A DNA stretch of 64,000 nt from Talpa occidentalis (GCF_014898055.3 NW_023601543.1:12733314-12797313), one strand, 5' to 3'; positions 23,937 to 36,837 are shown, numbered from the stretch's first letter. The notes: a model not told the origin generated them from the sequence alone. A program made the numbers and translations.

Positions 23937-25530
23937 TTGAGCATCTACTATATTTCAGTCTTTGTTTCAAATAACAATACACAAAAGTACCTACTTTTGA
24001 GGAGTTTCTATTCTTTTCCAGATCTGCCATTTACTAGTGGCTTGTGGCCTCTCTCTGGAACTAGTGTGTCCTTGTGTGTACAACGGAAGGCTTCACAAAC
24101 GTTCTACTCTCTCCTTCCTATTTTTGGTCATCTCTTTATTTTCCCCAAATTCGTAATATCAAGTACTGTAAGGAAAATAACAGGGATGCCCTCCCATTAA
24201 TGCTTCGTCTTTGGGTATTTCTGTGGCCTGTTAGCCTAGATCGTTCTTTTTTATTCCTTATAGATTTGTTTAGTCCAGAGACAGTGTTGTATTCCCACCA
24301 TGAGCATCCAGCTCACATGAGCTTTTATTCAGCTTTCCACTCCAGCACCAACGTTCTTTTGTTGATTTCCTTTAGTTTTTCTGTCCTGAGAGCAGCTCCC
24401 AGAGTTATAGCCTTGGATTCTTGACTTGCAGGAGATTGCCTGTTAACAATGATAAATTCTCGGGAGAAAATTGGGTCTTTTTTCTCCTATAATTTTATTT
24501 GTTTAAATCTTGACTGCTTATAGTAAATATCCTCTCAAGGATAATTTCATTTCCAAATAATTCGGTATCTGATTTGACGCAGCTAGAGTGTTTATTTTGG
24601 GGATATCGTTTTTCTTTTATAATGAGTTTCCCACAATAGCTTTGTTTAATGTTGTCACATCTTCTTTTTGCCTGGCTACCAGCACGACTGTGGTTAGTTT
24701 TCTTGGAGTAATATTAGTTACTAATAGTATTGAGCGCTCAAGAAGCTTCTTTGTTGGTGAGAACATTTGGTTTTTGTTGGGAAAAAACCCAAGTTTCCAA
24801 AAGTGTGATTAAATATAAAAAATCTTAAGGAAATTTTAAAAACCTTAATGAAATAGGATAAATTCACTCCCATATGATATTTATAGTGTCTGCATTCCAG
24901 TCATCATTCTCATATTATATGTTTAAATTTCAAGACCCTAAAATAAGATAGATGTGAACATATTTATAAGTAAGCAACTGAATGTATTCTTTTAAGAATG
25001 TATACTCACTCAGGGTTAATTATTACATGGGGTTGGTCCAGGGAGAGAAAGGTTCTATTTTCAATCCATAATTTCACACATGTCGAGTTTGAGTTTACAT
25101 GAAAATTCTAATAATGGTCTGTCTTTGTTTTTAAGATGCGGTGAGCATTCTAATTAGCAATAAGGAAAGCACTGACCAACTCAGGGAAGCACATACTCAC
25201 TGCCTGGCATGGAAAGGAAATGCTTTATTTCAGAAAGTCACTTCTCTTCATAAGCATGGAACAAAGTCAGCTTAAACTGTTTTAAATGAATTCCATATGG
25301 CAACTGGGATGGATCTCAAGCTTTGGGCCATGTCAATTTGCAGCGCCTGTGAGAAGAGAGTTGAAGCCAGTCCAAAAAGTTCACAAATTTCTAGTTGGTA
25401 AATGGCTTGGAACTACTTATTATTACTGTTAAAAAATAACTTGTTTTACTTGAATGCAGTATCTCTTCCCCAGTGTCCCAGCTCTGTCGGATTGTGTGTG
25501 TTGATACAGCCATTTGTTCATGGTGCCATT
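22541..25530. other. Long unique non-coding stretch
   Basis: About 3 kb without a recognised interspersed repeat, apart from the dinucleotide tract at 23889. The longest frames (166 codons plus and 106 minus near 23700-24200) read through the (CA)n tract and are not credible genes. Confidence 0.5.
23889..23936. repeat. (CA)18(TA)6 microsatellite
   Basis: An uninterrupted CA tract from 23889 to 23924 passes directly into TA repeats to 23936. Likely length-polymorphic. Confidence 0.97.
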
Positions 25531-25534
25531 TCAT

Positions 25535-25680
25535 TCCATCAGCCAGTAAACAAATATTTATGGCATGCCTACTATTTTCCAGATACTATATTAAGAACCA
25601 GGACTATGTTGGTGAAAAAAAAAAAAAAAAACAAATTTGGTCCCTGCTCTCATGAAACTTACCATCTGGTCTCTTTTAGC
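25535..25680 (+). mobile_element. Ancient LINE-2-like fragment
   Basis: The phrase aacaaatatttatggcatgcctactattttccagatactat followed by tggtccctgctctcatgaaacttaccatctgg matches the 'aacaaatatttattgagcacctactatgtgccag' ancient repeat, which I assign to the L2 group with moderate certainty. An A17 run sits inside. Confidence 0.55.
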
Positions 25681-25719
25681 AATTAAGGAAATTAAATACT
25701 TGTTATTTAATTTTTCTGA

Positions 25720-25850
25720 GTTTGAACATCATTAGCTTAAAATAGGCATAATGCTTACCTTGAAGGATTGCTGTGAGAATGAAATGAGACCATGATTATG
25801 AACCACTGGCAAGGTGTTCGGCATGGAAGACATTATAAATAGCAGCTCAT
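25720..25850 (+). mobile_element. MIR SINE relic
   Basis: Contains aaaataggcataatgcttaccttgaaggattgctgtgagaatgaaatgag and ggcaaggtgttcggcatgg, the MIR 3' half. Confidence 0.7.
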
Positions 25851-26504
25851 AATCATTGTGAGTCCTGGTGAGCCTCAGTCTTGGTCATTCTGTGGGCTGA
25901 AGGGTTACTGACGCTCTTCTGGGTGAAGATTCACCCCATGCAGTGAATGTCTCTAGTCATTCACTGAGTGGAAAGAATGAAAAGTAACAGGCTACGAGGT
26001 TGAACTTTTCCCATGTGAACATTTTGAAACTCAGTTCAAATACCTTTGAATGAGAGAACAAAGTAAATTAAGCATGGCACTTCCAGAGCCAACCTTTGGA
26101 ATGTAAAGGTGCCTGTTTCCTCTACCATTTCTGAAATTATCAAAAGGCCAAGACACATGAGCAATTCTGGCCTCAGATTCCTGGAGTGAGGGAGAACATA
26201 GGTGAGGCAGAGTGATTTGAAAATCTGTTTATCTGTGTTAAAACACATCAGCACAATTCTGGTTGTTACTTTTAGTCAGTTGAGTTCAGAATAAATGGAA
26301 AAGATTTGTAAAGGCCATAACAAAACAATGTTATTTTTTCCCATAATGAGCACTTCCAGGTGGTTATTTTTGAAGAGTTTTTGTGATATAAAAGAAAAGT
26401 CTTCCTACAGATTTTGAAAATGGAATTTGACTGTGTCCATTAAAATTATTGTCATTTATTATCATATCATCATAGATTGGAAGAGACTAAAAATCATTAT
26501 CTTT
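25851..26504. other. Unique non-coding DNA
   Basis: No repeat, exon or notable composition is recognised. Confidence 0.5.
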
Positions 26505-26870
26505 GTCTACTCAGGCAGCTTTAACAGAAATACCATAGACTGGGTGGCTTATAAACAACAGACATTTATTTCTCACGTTTCTGGAGGCTGAGGACTCAAG
26601 GCAATGGCATATTCAGTGTGTGCTGAGGATTCACATCCTGGCTCATGGAGGGTCATATTTTTGTGGTCTTGTCACATGGTGGACGGGTTGAAGTATCTCT
26701 CTTGAGGTCTCTTTTGTCAGGACACTAATCTCATTCACGAGGGCTCCACTGTCATGACTTAATCACCACCTCCCCACACCAAAGGCCCCTTTCCAATATC
26801 TTCACCTTGGGGGTTAGGTTTCAATTTATGAATATGGGGAGGGGAAAACCATTCAGCTTATGGCAGCTTT
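26505..26870 (-). mobile_element. MaLR-type LTR relic
   Basis: Same family as 16075. Begins actcaggcagctttaacag, followed by ataccatagactgggtggcttataaacaac, tctcacgtttctggaggctgagg, gtcacatggtgg and gacactaatctcattcacgagggctcc, and ends attcagcttatggcag. Near full length, antisense, solo. Confidence 0.6.
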
Positions 26871-26924
26871 ACTTTCAGATTCATGGACCTGGAAATAAGT
26901 TGCACACATGTGATGATTTATGCT

Positions 26925-27078
26925 CTTTAAAATGCTTTTGCACTTAACTCATTTTATTCCTAGTAGGGCAGGGATTATTATCTCAATTTCAAAGGTGAAG
27001 ACATTGAGGCACAGAGACTGAACTCATGATTCCATTGCTTGTTATGGACCGAAACCGGATCTAGAAGCAGAGTTTTTC
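26925..27078 (-). mobile_element. MIR SINE relic, antisense
   Basis: Contains tttgcacttaactcattttattcc, gggattattatctcaatttcaaaggtgaag and acattgaggcacagagactgaactcatg in antisense MIR order. Confidence 0.75.
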
Positions 27079-28090
27079 CTTTTCCATAGCACTGGGCTAT
27101 GGAACTACGTTTTGCTCTTTTATTCACATTGTCATGATTGGTTAGTACCAAACTCCTTTAAGACAGATGAGAAGTAATTACGTTTGAGTCTCATCAAACA
27201 AGACATCCATCTATAAAAAGATGGATGTTGTAGGACCATGAAGATGACAGTCTTGAAAAAACCTCCGCCAAGAATAGTGCCGTGCTAGCAATGGACTGAA
27301 ATCTGTGAGAACAGCAGATTCCAAAAGACTGTTAATGCCAAATGGGGAGCATGGTTATATGGTTTGTGGGTATTTGTCTGTGCTTTCCGAGTACTTAAGT
27401 CCTTATGTGGCTCTTGAGCTCCTGCTTCAAACCATTCACAGTCCCGGCGCCAGACTCAACTCACAGTGGACACGACTCACATGTAATCACGAAACACGAT
27501 GTAATTCTAAAATCACGATCGTTTTGGAAGATTTATTTCTGGGTAACAGTGAGTCCAGGGCTGCATTATTCTGTTGGGAATATTCTGCCTCATTTTACCT
27601 GCTGCTGTCTGCAGGTCTACTTTTTATCTTTATAAATTCCAGATTCACAGTTTGTGTAGGATTGGATTGGGAGGGGGTGAATTGAGTATTTTATGATTCT
27701 TGCGAGTCAAATAGTTAAACTAAAAGGGACTGACACTCATGGCTACGGTGTGTTGGGAGAGTGTGGATTTCAATTATCCTTGCTCCTGCTGTCTCCAAGA
27801 CTACAAAGTATTGGTAGCTGGCTATAAATGAAAGACTAAACAAATCTCAAGTTGAAGAGACCCTCTGTCTCCAGGATTGCAGTCTAGATTTGGGACAGGC
27901 AGTGTGGCCTAGGGCCATCCACTGTGTGTTGTTTTCCCATTTGGAACCCTTTTCCCACTTTAATCAGAATCCTCATGCTTCAGGGACTAAACTAATGGTG
28001 GCATCCATTTATCCATTTTACAGGATGGCTCTAGGTAACTATAGGATCATAATCTGAATCCTATATTGGCATGGGTCTCTAAGCTCATTA
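27079..28090. other. Unique non-coding DNA
   Basis: No repeat is recognised. A 126-codon frame at 27305-27685 shows no recognisable domain. A short CpG-bearing patch lies at 27440-27520. Confidence 0.5.
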
Positions 28091-28107
28091 ATTAATGACA
28101 GAATCAG

Positions 28108-28373
28108 GGGGCCTCCCTGGTGGCACAAGGGGTTAAGAAGCAGCCTATGAAGTTACCCGCAGCCACTGCAGCACGAGTTCGATCACCGGCCACGGAGGTG
28201 ACCCACATGGCACAGCAGACATCTCCTGACTCGCCCGCTGCTCCCCTCAGCAGTGTATTTCAGTTGATCTGCCTGTTCTGCTGCTCATCTGTCTCTGGTG
28301 AATCCTCTCACCCCCCACATCTCTGACCTGTACTCCAGTTCTTATATGCATAAATAAACAAATCTTTAAAAAA
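28108..28373 (+). mobile_element. tRNA-derived SINE, class I
   Basis: Sense full-length copy with an exact 17-bp duplication, attaatgacagaatcag, at 28091-28107 and 28374-28390. The head lacks a few bases (ggttaagaagcagcctatgaag) relative to the class. Confidence 0.95.
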
Positions 28374-28844
28374 ATTAATGACAGAATCAGAGAAGACTTC
28401 AACATCTCCAGATTCACTGATGGAAACTTGATGTATTTATTTCTCTGGGTGGATAACGATGCAAATAGTCATGAATGAAGATTTACATTTAATTAGCTTC
28501 TTATCCAAGAATGTTTGATATAGTATTGTTTATCCCAAATCCTTATGGAAAAGGAAAGTGAATAATATATTGATTAGAAAGAAATAGGGTTGGAAATCAG
28601 AAGCAAGGAAGAGGCACATAAAAAGATATGTAAAGGTAGATCCTAATAAAGGGAATTTACTATTATATATAACACAGTGTCATATGTTTATATCACATTT
28701 ATTATTATACCTAGTGTCAGATTTCCTCTTAGGTTACTCCCACACCTTGGGGCTGATAATTTTGCAATTTTGGAGGTGGGGTACAGGTATAGGGAGAGAT
28801 TGACAACTGCTAGGAGTACATCTAGAAATAAAGCAAAGGGGTTT

Positions 28845-29595
28845 GTGGAAAACCTATTTAAAATAACGAAGTTATGGAAACAACCTAAGTGCCTACTGGC
28901 AGGTAATTGGATAAATAAGATGTGCTACATATTCACAATGGAATACTACTCAGCTATAAAAACACGTGAAATCTTGCCATTTTTGACAACGTGCATGGAA
29001 CATGAGGGCATGATGCTAAGTGAAATAAGTCAGAAGGAGAGGGCCTCCCTGGTGGTGCAAGGGGTTAATAATAAGCACAGCACTGTGAAGCTATCTGCAG
29101 CCTCTGCAGGATGAGTTGGATCCCTGGACGGTCAGGGAGCTGCCCATATGGCAAAGCAGACCTCTCCTGGCTCACCCGCTGCTCCCCTCAGCAGTGTATT
29201 TCAGTCAGTCTGCCTGTTCTTTTCCCCACTCTGTCTATGGTGATCCTCTCACCCCCCACACCTCTGACCTGTACCCCAGTTCTTGTCTGCATAAATAGAT
29301 AAATCCTAAAGAAATACAAACATCAGCTGATTTTACTTACATTTGGAAAATAGAGAAACAAGACAAAGGTATAGATATAACTAAACCAAAACAAAGCCCC
29401 GACTGCAGAATTGAGGCTACCAGATGGGGAGGGTGTAAAGGGGGGAGGGTAAATAGATTATGGTGGAGGATTATTGGTGCTTTTGTGGTGGGCATGATGT
29501 GGTAAGAGACACCTGAAGAGGTGTGATTCTATACCCCTAATACAGTGTTGTAACCTAATGTTACCTCAAAAAATGATTAAAAAAATAATCAAAGG
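28845..29595 (+). mobile_element. L1 3' end, sense, interrupted by a SINE
   Basis: ORF2 C-terminal text (ttatggaaacaacctaagtgcc, acaatggaatactactcagc, aagtgaaataagtcagaagg) is followed after the SINE by the 3' UTR (aactaaaccaaaacaaag, a G-rich tract near 29427-29450) and the end atgttacctcaaaaaatga. Degenerate and non-coding. Confidence 0.85.
29041..29311 (+). mobile_element. tRNA-derived SINE, class I, inside L1
   Basis: Sense copy beginning gggcctccctggtggtgcaagggg. A clear TSD is not visible: L1 sequence stops at gtcagaaggaga and resumes at agaaatacaaac. The tail is short and degraded (aaatagataaatcctaaag). Confidence 0.9.
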
Positions 29596-30700
29596 ATATA
29601 GATCAGAATTTCTCAACCTTTCCCCCCCGTAATCATCCTTGTAAATTCAACCTAAAATGTCTGTAACATTTATAGACATGAAATACGGAGGAATAAGATT
29701 GGGTGGTGGGAGGGGTAGCACTGTGAAAGGCCGCAAATCACTATAATCTCTAAGTTTTATTTCACCTTCCCCAAGAACCAATTTTCTTTCCTTTGCGCAT
29801 GATACTGACTTGTTGAAAATGTGTGGTGCAGATATGTGAAAACAGATGATTTATGGCGTATTTAATTATCTCTGGTGATGGATATTATTTCCATTATCCA
29901 TATTAGTCACCTCCAACAGGAGAGCACTGAGGTCAGGTAAGTTCTTACTATGTGCTAGATACTTCCTGCACGTGGTTTAGTTTTATCCACATGGCAACTG
30001 TGAAGTGAGCACTTTATATAACTTTCTCTACAGTCACAATGTGGCTTGGACCCCTGTCTTTATGATGCCAGAGACTACAATCTTTCTAAACCTATTCAGA
30101 AAGACAACATTGAAAGATGTGTCTTGTGCAGAAGGGACATAAGGGTGGCTGTTTATTTCTAAAGTTGATTTTGGAGTCTCTGGATGGTATTTTTGGCTAC
30201 TCTGCGGCATAGAATTAGAAGAGAAAAATTTGATTAGAAATAAGTTTTGCCTCTCCCTTGACTCCTGTGGTTTGAAGTATGTTCTTTAATATTATACAGA
30301 AATGACCTTAGCTTCTTGTTATGTGCCAAGATTCTGGAAACTCTGGGCCGCACACATTGGATAAAGTTAATAATGTTATGTTCTTAACACAGATTTTATA
30401 GGTCTTATCATAATCTCTACATAGATCACTGTCTTTTAATTTTACCAAAAATGGCCTCATTGTGGAATGTCGTGAGGACAATGACAAGAGATGGAGGGAA
30501 TATTAGGCAAGAGGAAGAGAGTGATGGCCATTTGTACAGTGTTGGCAAAGGGGAAAATGAACTGTTTTTCAACATGTGGTGCCTGAAAAGTAGCTACGCA
30601 CACAAAACCAAGCCAGGATGCTTTGACTTCCTCTGGGGAGAGAATAATCAAGGTGTACTCCATGCTAGTGTAGATGATGCGGAAGTATCAATAGATAATG
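29596..30700. other. Mostly unique DNA with a probable MIR relic
   Basis: The stretch 29930-30070 (ttactatgtgctagatacttcctgc...gtgaagtgagcacttta) resembles an antisense MIR. The remainder is unassigned. Confidence 0.45.
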
Positions 30701-30703
30701 TGG

Positions 30704-30705
<2 letters not shown>

Positions 30706-30794
<89 letters not shown>
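30706..30794. repeat. Composite (TG)23-24(GA)21 microsatellite
   Basis: Perfect alternating TG from 30706 to 30752, then perfect GA/AG to 30794. The TG half can adopt Z-DNA; the GA half is a homopurine mirror able to form triplex DNA. Confidence 0.97.
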
Positions 30795-30795
<1 letters not shown>

Positions 30796-30871
30796 AAGCC
30801 ATGCATGTAGATATAGAAACAGCTGTTTCTTATCTGGACTTCAAACTTTGTATTTAAGTACATTATGTCCA

Positions 30872-31188
30872 GGGCCTCCCCGGTGGCGCAGCGGTTGAGC
30901 GCTGGGTTGCGAAGCTGGCCGCAGCCTCTGCAGCGCCGGTTCGATTCCCGGCTGCTCCCCGGCCACCAGAGGAGGATCCCACATGGCGCGCAGACCTCTC
31001 CTGCCGCCTGCTGCTCCCCTCAGCAGTGTACTTCGGTCCTTCTGCCTGCTCTGCTTCCTGCTCTGGCTCTGGTGAATTCTCTCACCCTCCCGCGCTTCTG
31101 ACTGTACCCAGTGCATGTAAAAACAAAACAAACAAACAAATAAAATAAAATAATTAAATAAAACATGCCTCTATAAAAAAAAAAAAAT
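30872..31188 (+). mobile_element. tRNA-derived SINE, class III (young)
   Basis: Sense full-length copy ending aacatgcctctataaaaaaaaaaaaa. An exact 16-bp duplication, aagtacattatgtcca, is at 30856-30871 and 31189-31204. It sits 77 bp after the TG/GA tract. Confidence 0.96.
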
Positions 31189-31204
31189 AAGTACATTATG
31201 TCCA

Positions 31205-31756
31205 TACACCTGTGCTCTAACAGACGTTTTCTTTTTAATATCCCCACTCCCAACTCTTTCTTTCTCCCCACTTGACAATGGTGCAAGTAAACTAAATTAG
31301 GACACTGGGATCCAGAGTAGTTAGGAAATGATTGATAGGTGCTCCCTCTATTCTAGAGCTGAAGAAATTCAGATTCTTAGAAGCCACTCAAAACTGGAAC
31401 TCAGACTGCCTGACTAGCATGTTGCATTGTCTGCCTGCCATCATTACTCCCTACTCTGCTTCTTAGAAAAAGAGAGAATGTGAAAATATGTTGGCATCTT
31501 CGTCTGGTGGCCACAGAACAATTCTGGACCAGAGGTGAACCCTAAAGAGAATAGGAAGAGGGGAAAGTTGGCTCACCAGAGCACGTCATATTTAATGTAA
31601 CAAAGCATTGGATAGGAAATGGACTTAAAAAGGAAGATTTTTTCTTGCAAAGTTTTTTGAAATAAGATTCTTAGAGGATATTATGAAATCGTACAATATA
31701 TGTTTTCCCAAGCCCCAAACCCCACTGAAATCTGTCATTTGGTTTCTGGGATGCCA
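31205..31756. other. Unique non-coding DNA
   Basis: A weak antisense MIR-like patch may lie at 31340-31430. Otherwise nothing is recognised. Confidence 0.4.
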
Positions 31757-31772
31757 AAGGTTGACCCATCTT

Positions 31773-31987
31773 TTAAAAAAAAAATTATTTATATATTTTT
31801 ACATCATTGTTCATTTTTGTACAATGTTTCATTTCTCCTCACAGGTGTTGTCCCCATAAAATCACCATCACCAAGACACCCGTGGAACATCACCATAGTC
31901 TCTTGTGCTCTTCCCTCCCGTTTTGATCCCTTTTCCGCCCCTTCCCCTGCTGAATGCCTCCAATTTATAGTTTGCTTGCTAGTTTTG
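31773..31987 (-). mobile_element. 5'-truncated L1, antisense
   Basis: Starts with tttaaaaaaaaaattatttatatatttttacatcattg, the 3' end of the same L1 lineage as 8370. An exact 16-bp duplication, aaggttgacccatctt, at 31757-31772 and 31988-32003 brackets about 215 bp. Confidence 0.93.
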
Positions 31988-32034
31988 AAGGTTGACCCAT
32001 CTTGTTGTAGAAAAGGAAGAGTGATTCTTGGTGT

Positions 32035-32200
32035 GAGGACAGAGATTTCTCTACATGTGGTTGATCTGGGTTCTAACTTGCTTTTCCATGGACATGCTGT
32101 GTGACCTTGGTCAAGTCAAATCATGTCTCTGAACTTTGATATCCTTTAATGTAAAATAAGAGGAATTGGACTAACTGATACCTAAAGTGCCTCCCAGTTC
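32035..32200 (+). mobile_element. MIR SINE relic
   Basis: MIR order: ctgggttctaacttgc, then catgctgtgtgaccttggtcaagtcaaatcatgtctctgaac, then aatgtaaaataagaggaattgg. Confidence 0.75.
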
Positions 32201-32683
32201 TATACGTCTTTGTAACCTGGAAGACAATTGGTTTGTTGTCTTATAACACTTAGGGGTTTTTTAACATGGCCGTCTCCCCTGGTTTCTACATAAACTCTAA
32301 AAGTTTTCTGATTTGTAATGTGGATTTGTCTAGAAAGTTCATTTGCTACATAGTAAAATATCCTTGGTTGACAGGAGGTAGGTACGGTAATATGCATTTG
32401 CTGTTTGTGTATTAGATCTGCTGACATTGTCACCAGGTGATTAATTTATAAAGTCAGTGTGTCCCATTGAAATATTCCACCTTTCCCACATACTTTGTTT
32501 TATTGAATACCTGGATTCTGCTGAGGGTGAATATTGAAAAGTATTGGTTTTTCAGTGTTAATATTTACAGTACATCATGTTTCCCACAGGTAGGAATGAT
32601 TGTCTTATAGTGTTAGCATAACCCCTAGGACCTAATAAAGGCTTCTGTGATTATAATGATTTTGATTTGAAAAGACAGTTGTG

Positions 32684-32939
32684 GGGATTCCCTGGTGGCG
32701 CAAGGGGTTAAGCACCGCACTGTGAAGCAATCCTCTGCAGCATGAGTTCGATCCCCGGCCAGCCAGGGAGCAACCCACATGGCGAAGCAGACCACTCCTG
32801 TCTTGCCCTCTGCTCCCCTCAGCAGTGTATTTCAGTCAGTCTGCCTGTTCTGTTCCCCACTCTGGTGAATCCTCTTACCCCCCTGCATCTCTGGCCTGTA
32901 CCCCAGCTCTTGTATGCATAAATAAATAAATCTATAAAA
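32684..32939 (+). mobile_element. tRNA-derived SINE, class I
   Basis: Sense copy starting gggattccctggtggcgcaag. A 14-bp duplication with one mismatch: aaaagacagttgtg (32670-32683) and aaaagacaattgtg (32940-32953). It lacks the usual atctgcagcc run in the head (gaagcaatcctctgcag). Confidence 0.93.
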
Positions 32940-32953
32940 AAAAGACAATTGTG

Positions 32954-35895
32954 TTTGGCTGGCAACCTCCCCACTTGATTTTTTCCATATACACTTCTTT
33001 GTTGTCTCTCTGGAAGCCATGCAGTGCAGTATGTGCAGCTGGAATACCTTCTGTTCCTTGCATCCAGGTTTTCAATTGTGTCTTTGCATTGGCAGTGGGA
33101 GGACTGGAGGGTTAATATGCTGTGTTGCCTGAAGGAGTAAAAGCCCAATTTATTTTAGCAATCAAAAATCATCACAGGGAATTTATTGCAAATTATAACA
33201 AAGAGAAAAGCAGACACAAAAAGGAGATTTTTATCTTTGTCTGCTTTTTGTTTCAAGGGCTTGCTGAGCTTTATCAGTTTTTAATGAAGAAGGGAAAAGA
33301 CGACCTCTTGAAACCAATGTGTTTGAATTTTATCTAGTTACCAAGATTCCCCCACGCATGCACATACTCTTTTCCCCCTGCCTGACTAGCTCAAGGACGA
33401 GGAGACTTCTCGTTTTTTTTTTCTCTTTTAAGGTATGCTGTAAGGGAACCTGGGCACAATTGAGAATGTGAATTTCACCTTCATCTGGGTTATTTAGAAA
33501 GAAGAAGGGACTTTGAAGCATGCTTCCTTCTAATCACAGTTGGCGTTTCTGTCAGTTTGCTTGTGACTGACCTTGGCAGTTGTTGGAATGCTGGTGTTTA
33601 AGGAAGGTGCTATCTCCAGGGTTGTGAGCCCCAGTGCTCCCACCCCCTTTAGTGTTTCCCACAGAATGCTGTTGATTCTCTGTGTTAGTTCTCAGGAAGG
33701 AAGCTCTTGGGATCTGCAAAGAATTTTCTTGACTGCCCCTTTGAGTGGTGCCAATCTTTGTATCCTGGACCCCTTACCTATGTTTCAGGGGTGAAAAGAC
33801 TCCTGTCTGCAGCTCACCAAGAGCCCATGGTACACATCTACAGAAATGGCCCCACAACAGCCGGCTGAACACATGCTGAGGCTGCTGAGGCAAGTGCCAG
33901 GAAAGTAGAAGGCTCCAGTCCGTGGGAGAGGGCCAGGAATGCTAAAGGACTCTACTTTGAACAGGAAAGTTCTGGAAAATGGTTTTCTTTGTGTTTCCAC
34001 TGAGTAGGTGTTGGGCACATGGGGATGACAAGCATCGTCCTGTGAGGGCACCTGTCCAGGGACCCGGGCGGCGCTGAGAGGCACTTGGAGATCCCTCTCG
34101 TTGATGCTTCATTTCCTGATTTTCAAACAAACTACATTCTTTCCAAAAGTACGGCAAGAACAGGCCATCTTTCGGGTCTCAGGTTAAACATGGCGCTGGG
34201 TAAGGGAGACATGGTCGCTGTGTGTGTGTTAGTGCACTACCTCCTTAGCCTGCTCTGAAAAGAGCACCATGTTGGCAGCATTCTGCTCCCATACTTGTTA
34301 GACTCAGGGCTGGAAGAGCTCCTAAGTCATCCAAGCCATCCCCTCACCCCATCTGATACACCATCTGCTTCTAGAACAAAGTTGTGATCCTTGCCTGTGC
34401 ATGTTGCTTGTAGAAGTGGGCCTTGGAACCCATTCCGTACATCGAGTTGAAATTTCTTCCCAATTGCGCCCATTCATTTGTCTTTGTTGGCTTTCTGGAA
34501 ACCACAGAAAATCACAAAGAAGCCTGATTGTCCGAATTAGATGTGTTTCAGAGCTGTGTGTGGCATCCCACCCACTCCTCCTGGTCTGCTTTTGGTTCTT
34601 TGAAGTGCCCCTGATGCAGTGGAGGTGATGCAAAGAAGAATGAAGGGATTTGCCTTTGAGATAACAGGGAAGAATGACAACTTTATTGTCAGTCCTGGTG
34701 TGCTTGGTTAACCCGAGTAAGACAGAGGAGCAGCAGCACCGTTTCTCTGCTTGCAGTACGTTTTGATTTTTCCTTTTCTTTTTGTTCCCTCCAAATGACG
34801 TGGGTTCCAGTTCTTCTATAGTGCTGCTAACAATATTCAGATATGGTGTCATTCGTCATCTTCTGCTTTATACTCTACTTTGATTCAGTTGGTTTTATCG
34901 ATGGCCTCAGCATACTGGAATTTCCTCTAAGCCACATGTGTCGTTATTCCTTCCAAATGCCCTCCCTGTATCTGTGAAGGTAGTTTTGTTGACCCAAGTC
35001 AAAGTCTTACATTTATTCCTATTAATTTCACCTGCATTGAATTCATATCGCTATAGTGTGTTCTTTTTGGAATGACTGGATTGGCACTCATCATAAGCAG
35101 CACAGCTCAGCTTCATGCTTGAGCTTCTTTTGCTTTTAGTGGACAGTTATTAGCAAATTTAGAGACCCTTTCCTGGACCGACATGGTAGGGTGGTGATCA
35201 TTAGGAGGTGCTGTGCTTAGTCTGCTACTCTGCGCTCTTTTGACTTTTTTGATACTCTCTGACTTCCTTAATAGAGAACTGGTATAATCTAGAATGACAT
35301 TTCTATCCACCCTCTTCCAATCAGATGAACAAGAGAGAGTTTGGCTAAGCACTGCTACAAATGCTATCTCCAAATGCCACATCAACAGATGGGAAAGTAT
35401 TGACCCCACAGAGCAGCCCTGGTGTCGGGGGGATGACAAGGAAGTCTAGATTTTTGCTTGGCAAGATCCATTCTCTCGAAGCATAACTCCAGTGCTTCCA
35501 GTTCACATGCCTAGACTGAGCTGGAGAGTCACTGCTCAGAGCAGGCAGATCCTGCTCTCTCTATTGGGATCTGTTTTAAGGAAGGTTTTTTTTTTGGTTT
35601 TTTTTTTTTTGGCCTCTATTCTGCTTTCTGCATCAGGCTGAGCAGTGCTCTAGTTACTTGCTTAGCGACCATAGTTTCTTCACTGTTGGTCAAGATCATC
35701 AAACTCTGATGTCAGCTTTCATTTATATTATAACTTACAAACAAATCACATGAGATAAGCTTGGTACACAAATCTGACTGCTGCAGTTCTGATGTCTTAG
35801 GTATGAGTCATCACTAAGGAATGAGGTCTTCCATGCAAGTGAAATTAACAAATAACACAAGTGTTTGATGTCCAAAGGCCAAATTGTGCATTTTT
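32954..35895. other. Long unique non-coding stretch
   Basis: About 2.9 kb without recognised repeats except T-rich runs near 35587-35610. A 176-codon minus-strand frame at 34322-34852 has no recognisable features. Possible conserved non-coding DNA, not demonstrable from sequence alone. Confidence 0.45.
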
Positions 35896-36562
35896 AAAAT
35901 TGATGTAATGTTAATTTACAACACTGCATAGGTTTCAGGTGTGTGGCTTCTCACCTCAGCAACTGTATATTTCATAGCACACATACCACCAAATGTCCAG
36001 TCACATCTGTTAGCAGCAAGTTATTACCTCTTCCCATCTGGTAACCACCATTTTGTTGTCAGGGTCCGAGGGTTTGTTTTTGGTTTTGTTGTGTTTGATT
36101 GGTTGCTTTTGCTTTTCTTTATATTCCACAAATGAGTGAAACCATATGGTGTTTGCCTTTCTCTTTCTGAGTTATTTCACTGAACACAGTCCGCTTATGG
36201 TCCAACAGTGTTGTCACAAATGGCAAGACACTGTCTTTTTTATGGCTGAGTAAGATTTCATTGTCTATATGTACCACATCCCCTTAACCTACTCATTCAT
36301 TTTCAACCACTTGGGGAGTTTCTGTATCTTGGTTATTGTAAAAATTACTTCAGTGAACTTAGGGTTACATATATCTTTTTTGAATTAGTGTTTGCATGTT
36401 CTTCTGGTAAATACTCAAAAGTAGGATTACTGGATCATATGGTAATTGTATTTTTAATTTTTGTGGATTCCGCATACTCTTTCCAAACTGGCTACACCAA
36501 TTTACATTCCCACTAATAATACACGAGAGTTCCTTTTTTTTCCACATCCTCTCCAAAACTTA

Positions 36563-36837
36563 TTTTTTGAAAAAGATTTATTTTTATTTATGCATACAGG
36601 AGCTGTGGTACAGGCCAGAGATGCAGGGGGTGAAAGGATTCACCAGAGACAGAGTGGGGAACAGAACAGGCAGACTGACTGAAATACACTGCTGAGGGGA
36701 GCAGTGGGCGAAACAGGAGAGGTCTGCTTCGCCAGGTGGGTTGCTCTCTGGCCGGCCAGGGATTGAACTCGTGCTGCAGAGGCTGGGGATTGCTTCACAG
36801 TACGGTGCTTAACCCCTTGCACCACCAGGGAGGCTCA
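36563..36837 (-). mobile_element. tRNA-derived SINE, class I
   Basis: Antisense full-length copy flanked by ctctccaaaactta at 36549-36562 and 36838-36851. The same 14-mer occurs a third time after the next SINE. Confidence 0.93.

Noticed and set aside
23700..24200. 166-codon plus-strand frame
   Set aside because: It reads through the (CA)n(TA)n microsatellite, giving a Thr-His run. The flanks have no domain and the opposite strand is open too.
30451..30898. Frames of 66-100 codons with Cys-Val and Arg-Glu runs
   Set aside because: Produced by the (TG)n(GA)n tract, which is open in several frames on both strands.
34322..34852. 176-codon minus-strand frame
   Set aside because: Longest non-repeat frame, but no recognisable domain, low-complexity Ser/Arg-rich text and no splice or poly(A) context. 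Consistent with chance in 64 kb.
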